Positions 6,731 to 9,725 of a stretch of 9,725 bases of DNA are shown one piece after another (position 1 is the first letter of the stretch; each line of letters begins with the position of its first letter). The translations under genes were made by a program, and so were the position numbers. The DNA lies in the NCBI GenBank assembly GCA_021152765.1, contig JAGKUT010000019.1, positions 1 through 9,725 of the forward strand, read 5' to 3'. Below the pieces are notes generated by a model, which saw only the letters and a list, made by a program, of their open reading frames with translations, searched no databases and was not told the origin of the DNA. Source of the DNA: Actinomycetes bacterium. Lineage in GTDB: Bacteria; Bacillota_I; Bacilli_A; RF39; UBA660.

Positions 6731-7243
6731 ATGATAAATAAAAAGAATTTATGGTTTTTAACACTTTTCAGTCTAATACTTGTATTAAGCGTATACTATA
6801 TAACAATGCCTAGTGAACTACTGATGACAACAAATAATGATTATACAAACACTGAAGAAGTATCAAAAACAGAAGAACCAGTAGTTAATGTAGAAGAAAG
6901 TAGTATATTAACCGCATTAAGAATTGAAGCAGAAGAACAAGTTAGTAATGAACTAGAAGAATTACAAGCAATATTAGTAAATGCAGATGCTAGTCCTGAA
7001 GAAAAAAATCTAGCGTATGAAAAAATTAAAAACATAAATAATATCAGAACAGAAGAAGAAAAACTAGAAAAAGAGATTAATGAAACATTTAACCTAAAAG
7101 CATTTGTAAAAATAAATGGAGATCAAATTAGAGTAGTAATATCAAGTGATAAACATGATTCAGAACTCGCAAACAATATAATAAGAAAAATACAAGAAAA
7201 CTATGAACAAAATAAATATATATCTGTAAAATTCCAAGTATAA
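6731..7243 (+). CDS. spoIIIAH: SpoIIIAH-like sporulation protein
   Basis: Mother-cell component of the SpoIIIA-SpoIIQ channel that links mother cell and forespore. 170 aa (B. subtilis SpoIIIAH is about 218). The N-terminal transmembrane anchor KKNLWFLTLFSLILVLSVYYITMP (4-27) resembles the SpoIIIAH start closely. An acidic linker (40-57) leads to a coiled-coil-like charged helix region (60-118) and a C-terminal ring-building domain of the YscJ/FliF type (about 120-170: LKAFVKINGDQIRVVISSD...ANNIIRKIQENY). AGGAGG (6721-6726) is 4 nt before the ATG. spoIIIAA-AG are not adjacent, so this copy is separated from the usual eight-gene operon. No terminator follows before gerE. Confidence 0.85.
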   Translation: MINKKNLWFLTLFSLILVLSVYYITMPSELLMTTNNDYTNTEEVSKTEEPVVNVEESSILTALRIEAEEQVSNELEELQAILVNADASPEEKNLAYEKIKNINNIRTEEEKLEKEINETFNLKAFVKINGDQIRVVISSDKHDSELANNIIRKIQENYEQNKYISVKFQV

Positions 7244-7244
7244 A

Positions 7245-7310
7245 CCCTCACTAAAATTAGAATACCTCATATAATAATATGAATATAGCCACCCAACTAG
7301 GAAGTGAGGG
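7245..7310 (+). repeat. Inverted repeat that can mask the gerE ribosome binding site
   Basis: CCCTCACT (7245-7252) and AGTGAGGG (7303-7310) are perfect 8-bp complements 50 nt apart. The right arm contains the gerE Shine-Dalgarno region. A read-through mRNA from the spoIIIAH-like gene would include both arms; an mRNA from the sigma-K-like promoter would start near 7282-7283 and lack the left arm. Confidence 0.45.
7249..7276 (+). promoter_or_regulatory. Sigma-K-like promoter of gerE
   Basis: CAC (7249-7251), 16 nt, then CATATAATA (7268-7276), which fits the sigma-K -10 CATAnnnTA completely and the minimal -35 (mAC). The internal TATAAT has no TTGACA-like partner. B. subtilis gerE is transcribed by sigma-K, so the match is biologically consistent. 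Confidence 0.5.
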
Positions 7311-7314
7311 AAGT

Positions 7315-7521
7315 ATGTCTAAAAGTATTCTTACAAAAAGAGAAAAAGAAGTTTTTGATTTACTTGTACAAAATAAAATTACAAAAGAAATTGCAGATAA
7401 ACTAAACATCAGTGAAAAAACAGTAAGAAATCATATATCAAACGTAATGCAAAAACTTGGAGTAAAAGGTAGAGCAGCTGCAGTTGTAGAACTATTAAAA
7501 ATTGGAGAAATTTCTCTATAA
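7315..7521 (+). CDS. gerE: GerE, LuxR-type late sporulation regulator
   Basis: Stand-alone LuxR/GerE DNA-binding domain of 68 aa, close to the 74 aa of B. subtilis GerE. There it acts in the mother cell with sigma-K to switch coat genes on and off. The stretch LTKREKEVFDLLVQ...ITKEIADKLNISEKTVRNHISNVMQKLGVKGRAAAVVELLKIGE follows GerE almost residue for residue. The helix-turn-helix is about residues 21-48, with recognition helix SEKTVRNHISNVMQKL. There is no receiver or ligand domain. The longer start at 7279 has no ribosome binding site and lies where the transcript should begin; the ATG at 7315 has AGGAAGTGAGGG (7299-7310) upstream. Homologue similarity begins just after this Met. Confidence 0.93.
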   Translation: MSKSILTKREKEVFDLLVQNKITKEIADKLNISEKTVRNHISNVMQKLGVKGRAAAVVELLKIGEISL

Positions 7522-7546
7522 AAAGTACATTAAAAGTACTTTTTTT
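7520..7546 (+). terminator. gerE intrinsic terminator
   Basis: AAAAAGTAC (7520-7528) / GTACTTTTT (7536-7544), 9 bp, 7-nt loop, T-run to 7546. The left arm begins inside the gerE stop codon. Confidence 0.8.
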
Positions 7547-7554
7547 CATATTCT
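7525..7554 (+). promoter_or_regulatory. Possible sigma-E-like promoter of gerM
   Basis: GTACATT (7525-7531) matches kmATATT at five of seven positions and, after 15 nt, CATATTCT (7547-7554) shares CATA and the final T with CATACAnT. It overlaps the gerE terminator. Weak on its own; listed because nothing else promoter-like except TTTAAT (7554-7559) precedes gerM. Confidence 0.25.
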
Positions 7555-7570
7555 TTAATAGAGGTGGAAT

Positions 7571-8530
7571 ATGTTAAGAAAAATATACTTAAAAAAAATA
7601 CTTATATCAATATCAGCTTTATTCGCACTATTTCTAATATACTTAATACCAACAGAAAACAGGGAATTAAAAAATATTAAAAGTGAAGTAACATATATAG
7701 ATTCTAGTGTAGAAACAAATAATATATATCTTTTAGATAGCCACAATATGGTAAGTCTAACAAATATAATGGTATCAGGTGAAGATATAGAAACAAAAGC
7801 AAAAGACTTAATAGAATCACTAATACAAGGAAGTACAAAAGAAGATCAAATACCAAATGGATTTAAATCAATAATACCTGATGAAACAAAAATACTAAAT
7901 CTAAAACTAGAAAACAATATATTAAAAATAGATTTTTCAAAAGATATATTAAATATAAAAAAAGATCTAGAAGAAAAAATGATAGAAGCACTAACTTATA
8001 CACTAACAAGTATTGATGGAATAGACGGAATAATAATATATGTAGAAGGGAATTTATTAAATAAACTACCACAAACAAATATAAACTTACCAAGTACATT
8101 AGATAGAAACTTTGGAATAAATAAAGAATATGATATTACATCATCAAAAGACATAACAAGTGTAACAACATACTATGTAAGTAAAAATAATGATGATTAC
8201 TACTATGTACCAGTAACAAAATATCTAAATGATGATAGAGAAAAAATTAAAATAGTAATAGATGAATTAGAAAGCTCAAAAATGTACAATACAAACTTAA
8301 TGAGTTTCTTAAATAATAATGTAAAACTATTAAGTGTAGAACAATTAGAAGATACATTAACATTAAATTTCAATGAATATATATATAGTAACTTAGATAC
8401 AAAAGAAATATTAGAAGAAGTAATATACACAATTTGTCTATCAATAGAAGATAATTATGACGTAAAACAAATAGTTTTCAACGTAAATGACGAAGAAATT
8501 TACAAAAGTGTGCTAAAAAGTATTGAATAA
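7571..8530 (+). CDS. gerM: GerM-like protein with two GerMN domains
   Basis: 319-aa membrane-anchored protein of the GerM type, needed for sporulation and germination in B. subtilis, where it works with the SpoIIIA-SpoIIQ complex. N-terminal signal anchor KKILISISALFALFLIYLIPT (8-28). There is no lipobox cysteine, whereas Bacillus GerM is a lipoprotein, so here it is held by an uncleaved helix. Two tandem GerMN repeats follow: about 48-165 (YLLDSHNMVSLTNIMV... LKLENNILKIDFSKDIL) and about 200-315 (TTYYVSKNNDDYYYVPVTKYL... LEDTLTLNFNEYIYSNL). Each has the 'L-x-v-d-F-s/n' strand near its centre. GAGGTGG is 3 nt before the ATG. Its last codons (S-I-E-stop) contain the -35 of the tRNA promoter. 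Confidence 0.88.
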   Translation: MLRKIYLKKILISISALFALFLIYLIPTENRELKNIKSEVTYIDSSVETNNIYLLDSHNMVSLTNIMVSGEDIETKAKDLIESLIQGSTKEDQIPNGFKSIIPDETKILNLKLENNILKIDFSKDILNIKKDLEEKMIEALTYTLTSIDGIDGIIIYVEGNLLNKLPQTNINLPSTLDRNFGINKEYDITSSKDITSVTTYYVSKNNDDYYYVPVTKYLNDDREKIKIVIDELESSKMYNTNLMSFLNNNVKLLSVEQLEDTLTLNFNEYIYSNLDTKEILEEVIYTICLSIEDNYDVKQIVFNVNDEEIYKSVLKSIE

Positions 8531-8551
8531 ATCAAATAATTGCTGTATAAT
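8523..8551 (+). promoter_or_regulatory. tRNA-Arg promoter
   Basis: TTGAAT (8523-8528), 17-nt spacer, perfect TATAAT (8546-8551). The -35 overlaps the last codons of gerM. Start expected near 8558. Confidence 0.75.
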
Positions 8552-8556
8552 TAGTT

Positions 8557-8570
8557 TGTTCTTCGGAACA
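8557..8570 (+). other. UUCG hairpin in the tRNA 5' leader
   Basis: TGTTC / GAACA (5 bp) closed by a C(TTCG)G tetraloop, ending 4 nt before the mature tRNA 5' end. A very stable short hairpin between the transcription start and the RNase P site. Confidence 0.55.
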
Positions 8571-8574
8571 GACT

Positions 8575-8651
<77 letters not shown>

Positions 8652-8662
8652 TTTAAGAAATT

Positions 8663-8690
8663 AAAGCCTTTATAATAAAGGCTTTTCTTA
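8663..8690 (+). terminator. tRNA-Arg terminator
   Basis: AAAGCCTTTA (8663-8672) / TAAAGGCTTT (8676-8685), perfect 10 bp with a TAA loop, followed by TCTTA. Confidence 0.9.
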
Positions 8691-8739
8691 TACATAAAAA
8701 TAAAAATACTCCTAAAAAACTCCTAAAATCTAAAATAAC

Positions 8740-8768
8740 TTGAATAAAATTAACTTTTATGTTAAAAT
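8740..8768 (+). promoter_or_regulatory. Promoter of the antisense RNA
   Basis: TTGAAT (8740-8745), 17-nt spacer, extended -10 TGTTAAAAT (TG 8760-8761, hexamer 8763-8768). Same -35 hexamer and spacing as the tRNA promoter, so probably strong. Predicted +1 is A8775. No open reading frame with a ribosome binding site lies in the next 110 nt. Confidence 0.65.
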
Positions 8769-8796
8769 GTATCTAGTGAAGCAAAACTTCATATAA

Positions 8797-8832
8797 TAAA
8801 AAGGAACACTTAATATTGCATTGTTGAGTGTT
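8797..8832 (-). terminator. Terminator of the small-peptide mRNA
   Basis: On the - strand AACACTCAA (8832-8824) / TTAAGTGTT (8813-8805) closes a hairpin followed by CCTTTTTATT. The T-run is on this strand only, so this hairpin ends - strand transcripts, while the neighbouring one at 8849-8876 ends + strand transcripts. Confidence 0.6.
8802..8815. repeat. Left arm of a 14-nt inverted repeat pairing the two ends of the peptide mRNA
   Basis: AGGAACACTTAATA on + at 8802-8815; the same sequence with one change (AGGAACATTTAATA) is on - at 9020-9007. In the - strand mRNA these are its 3' end and its predicted first 14 nt, complementary along all 14 positions with one G-U pair. Confidence 0.6.
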
Positions 8833-8848
8833 GCCTAAATATTTGGTA

Positions 8849-8886
8849 TCACCTAAATCATTGCTGAGTTAGGTGAATTCTTTTAT
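8849..8886 (+). terminator. Terminator of the antisense RNA
   Basis: TCACCTAA (8849-8856) / TTAGGTGA (8869-8876), perfect 8 bp with a 12-nt loop, followed by ATTCTTTTAT. The - strand lacks a T-run after it. Confidence 0.6.
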
Positions 8887-8966
8887 ATTAATACTATAAA
8901 AAGTAAGAATAATAAAAGGAAGATAATTATGATTAGGGAAGATATTAACATATCTTTCTTTTTCAT
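8883..8966 (-). CDS. 27-aa hydrophobic peptide, candidate type I toxin
   Basis: Short gene found by reading the - strand of an otherwise empty region. The peptide begins MKKKD and continues as one uninterrupted stretch of about 22 hydrophobic residues (MLISSLIIIIFLL...LLFIVLI), ending with no charged tail: a single membrane helix with a positive N-terminus. The ribosome binding site is the best in the window, GGGAGG (8979-8974) in the context AAGGGAGGCGAT, 7 nt from the ATG. A small CTTC-TAAC-GAAG hairpin directly abuts it. A promoter (9056-9027), 54-nt leader and terminator complete the unit. Size, hydrophobicity and the overlapping convergent RNA resemble type I toxins such as Fst, TxpA or BsrG, but the sequence belongs to no family I recognise. 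Alternatively it is a small membrane regulator. Confidence 0.6.
   Translation of the reverse strand: MKKKDMLISSLIIIIFLLLFLLFIVLI
8937..8963 (+). terminator. Second + strand terminator inside the toxin gene
   Basis: GGAAGATAT (8937-8945) / ATATCTTTC (8950-8958), 9 bp with one G-T, TAAC loop, then TTTTT. If + transcription passes 8886 it would stop here, 1 nt short of the complement of the toxin ATG (8964-8966). In the toxin mRNA the same bases give a hairpin in codons 3-10. Confidence 0.45.
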
Positions 8967-9006
8967 TATATCGCCTCCCTTCGTTAGAAGATTAGCTCCA
9001 CCCAAC

Positions 9007-9020
9007 TATTAAATGTTCCT
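9007..9020. repeat. Right arm of the 14-nt inverted repeat
   Basis: TATTAAATGTTCCT on +, i.e. AGGAACATTTAATA at the very 5' end of the predicted - strand mRNA. It pairs with the mRNA's own 3' end (8802-8815). Confidence 0.6.
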
Positions 9021-9026
9021 ATAAAT

Positions 9027-9056
9027 ATTTTACTACAAATTAACTAATGAAATCAA
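9027..9056 (-). promoter_or_regulatory. Promoter of the small-peptide (toxin) mRNA
   Basis: On the - strand TTGATT (9056-9051), 18-nt spacer, TAAAAT (9032-9027). Six bases further is A9020, the predicted +1, which coincides exactly with the first base of the inverted repeat. The leader is 54 nt, far longer than for other genes here. Confidence 0.5.
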
Positions 9057-9094
9057 CAAAAATAAAACAAAATATTTAAAATAAACAAGCATTA

Positions 9095-9103
9095 TGATAA
9101 AAT
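9095..9103 (+). promoter_or_regulatory. Extended -10 for the HAD gene
   Basis: TGATAAAAT with a weak TTTAAA -35 (9075-9080, 17-nt spacer). The predicted start near A9110 lies within AGAGGATGTGAT, the ribosome binding site, for a leader of about 13 nt. It is divergent from the toxin promoter. Confidence 0.5.
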
Positions 9104-9122
9104 AATTAGAGGATGTGATCAC

Positions 9123-9725
9123 ATGAAAAATATAAAATATATAATATTAGACTTTGGAAAAGTATTAGCTTATCCAACAACAGGTAATTGGGATCTAACA
9201 CCACGTCTATTAGAACTAATAGATATAAAAAAAATAGATATAGAAAAACTAAAACAAAAAAGAAAACAATATAATAATATCTTAAGTGAAAAAATAGAAA
9301 CACTAGAACAAGAATATGACATGTATATAAGATACTATAGTAATATACTAGAAAATATAGATAAAAAAATAATAGAAGAAATCTCATACGATAGAACATA
9401 TAATGATAATAAATATAAACTATATAGTGATGTATTAGAAACACTAAAAGATCTAAAACAAAACTATAAAATAATACTACTATCAGACAATTGGCCAAGT
9501 GTAATGCCATACATGAAAAATAATAATATATATAACCTATTTGATAAAATATATATATCAAGCATATATGGAGAAGAAAAAAAAGATAAAACATTCTTTA
9601 ACTATCCAATAAAAGAATTCAATATAAAACCACATGAAGCAATATTCATAGACGATAACGAATCACTTTTAGATATTGCAAAAGAAAAAGGATTAGATGT
9701 AATATTAATGGATAGAGATAAAAGC
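9123..9725 (+). CDS. HAD-superfamily hydrolase (class IA type), 3' partial
   Basis: 201 codons are visible and the frame is open at the right edge. Rossmannoid HAD phosphatase with an alpha-helical cap after motif I. Motif I is YIILDFGKVL, with nucleophile D10; the usual second Asp (position 12) is Gly, as in the DxGxV subgroup that includes YihX-like and epoxide-hydrolase-linked members. Cap about 20-100, rich in Lys/Glu and Tyr. Motif II is ILLSDNWP (S121), motif III Lys is in EEKKDKTFF (K154 or K156), and motif IV is AIFIDDNESLL (D177, D178). Only the last few strands are cut off, judging by family length. The substrate is unknown. GAGGATGTGAT precedes the ATG, and a 12-bp palindrome (9113-9124) overlaps it. 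It is the first gene after the toxin-antitoxin-like locus. Confidence 0.9.
   Translation, partial: MKNIKYIILDFGKVLAYPTTGNWDLTPRLLELIDIKKIDIEKLKQKRKQYNNILSEKIETLEQEYDMYIRYYSNILENIDKKIIEEISYDRTYNDNKYKLYSDVLETLKDLKQNYKIILLSDNWPSVMPYMKNNNIYNLFDKIYISSIYGEEKKDKTFFNYPIKEFNIKPHEAIFIDDNESLLDIAKEKGLDVILMDRDKS

Larger units (their letters stand above)
8775..8886 (+). ncRNA. Structured antisense RNA, candidate type I antitoxin
   Basis: Predicted transcript of about 112 nt from a well-formed promoter to a hairpin plus T-run. It folds as three stem-loops: TGAAG-CAAAA-CTTCA (8777-8791); AACACTTAA/TTGAGTGTT (8805-8813 with 8824-8832, one G-U); and TCACCTAA/TTAGGTGA (8849-8856 with 8869-8876), which ends it. 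The second and third share CACYTAA and CATTGYTGAGT, about 40 nt apart. It has no convincing coding potential. It is fully complementary to the last ~90 nt of the convergent small-peptide mRNA, as antitoxin RNAs of type I systems are. The class is not one I can name. Confidence 0.55.

Noticed and set aside
7279..7314. Upstream start for gerE (MNIATQLGSEGS...)
   Set aside because: No ribosome binding site, overlaps the -10 and predicted start region, and reads through the real ribosome binding site.
8984..9001. Five-codon GTG mini-frame (VELIF) in the toxin leader after GGGTGGAG
   Set aside because: Too short to support; could arise by chance. Worth remembering if leader translation is ever seen.
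8929..9012. A 27-codon + strand frame (MIREDINISFFF...) with an AAAGGA upstream, antisense to the candidate toxin
   Set aside because: Its ribosome binding site is weaker, it has no promoter directly upstream, it lies beyond the antisense RNA terminator and over a + strand terminator, and its C-terminal half is the complement of the toxin's ribosome binding site and leader.
9113..9124. Perfect 12-bp palindrome ATGTGATCACAT over the HAD start codon
   Set aside because: Looks like an operator, but a 12-bp palindrome is expected a few times by chance in a window this size, and half of it is ribosome binding site plus start codon.
9106..9594. Long - strand frame opposite the HAD gene
   Set aside because: Rich in Tyr, Leu and Phe as expected of the complement of an AT-rich coding strand; no ribosome binding site, and the + strand has clear HAD motifs.

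Overview
The window is strongly AT-rich DNA from a low-GC member of the Bacillota (class Bacilli or a neighbouring, still uncultured gut-type lineage). Codons end mostly in A or T, Ile ATA and Arg AGA are common, tryptophan is TGG, and TGA is a real stop (ends of the first gene and of sufD). The code is therefore the standard bacterial one and this is not a Mycoplasma/Spiroplasma-type code. GerE, a SpoIIIAH-like protein and GerM point to an endospore former or a recent descendant of one. Genes are packed tightly.

Region 1 (1-2461, + strand) is a run of four closely spaced or overlapping genes: the 3' part of a multi-spanning membrane protein, a NOL1/NOP2/Sun-type RNA m5C methyltransferase, a GNAT acetyltransferase and a two-TM DUF3592-like protein. 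It ends at an 11-bp hairpin that also holds the stop codon of the convergent hit gene (2450-2833, -). Region 2 (2834-5760) holds a divergent promoter region and a compact sufC-sufD-sufS operon for Fe-S cluster assembly; the SufD homologue is short, and sufU and sufB are not next to it. Region 3 (5763-6680) has secG and two small membrane proteins of unknown function; secG and the first of these end in their own terminators, and none is evident after the second. Region 4 (6678-8530) is sporulation-related: a spoIIIAH-like gene, gerE and gerM, the first two preceded by sequences resembling sigma-E and sigma-K promoters.

Region 5 (8523-8690) is tRNA-Arg(UCU) with its own promoter and terminator. 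Region 6 (8740-9056) is the most interesting stretch. It has no gene longer than 27 codons, but carries a well-formed promoter driving a + strand structured RNA of about 112 nt. Convergent to it, on the - strand, is a gene with a promoter, a 54-nt leader, a near-perfect ribosome binding site and a 27-codon hydrophobic peptide. The two transcripts overlap at their 3' ends by about 90 nt, and the predicted first 14 nt of the peptide mRNA can pair with its own 3' end. This is the layout of a type I toxin-antitoxin locus; I recognise no named family. Region 7 (9095-9725) is the start of a HAD-family hydrolase that runs off the window.

A recurrent feature is economy: most vegetative-type promoters lie so close to the gene that the mRNA would begin at or within a few bases of the Shine-Dalgarno sequence, and several terminators are built from the last codons of the gene. 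All functional statements are from reading motifs by eye; no database search was run.
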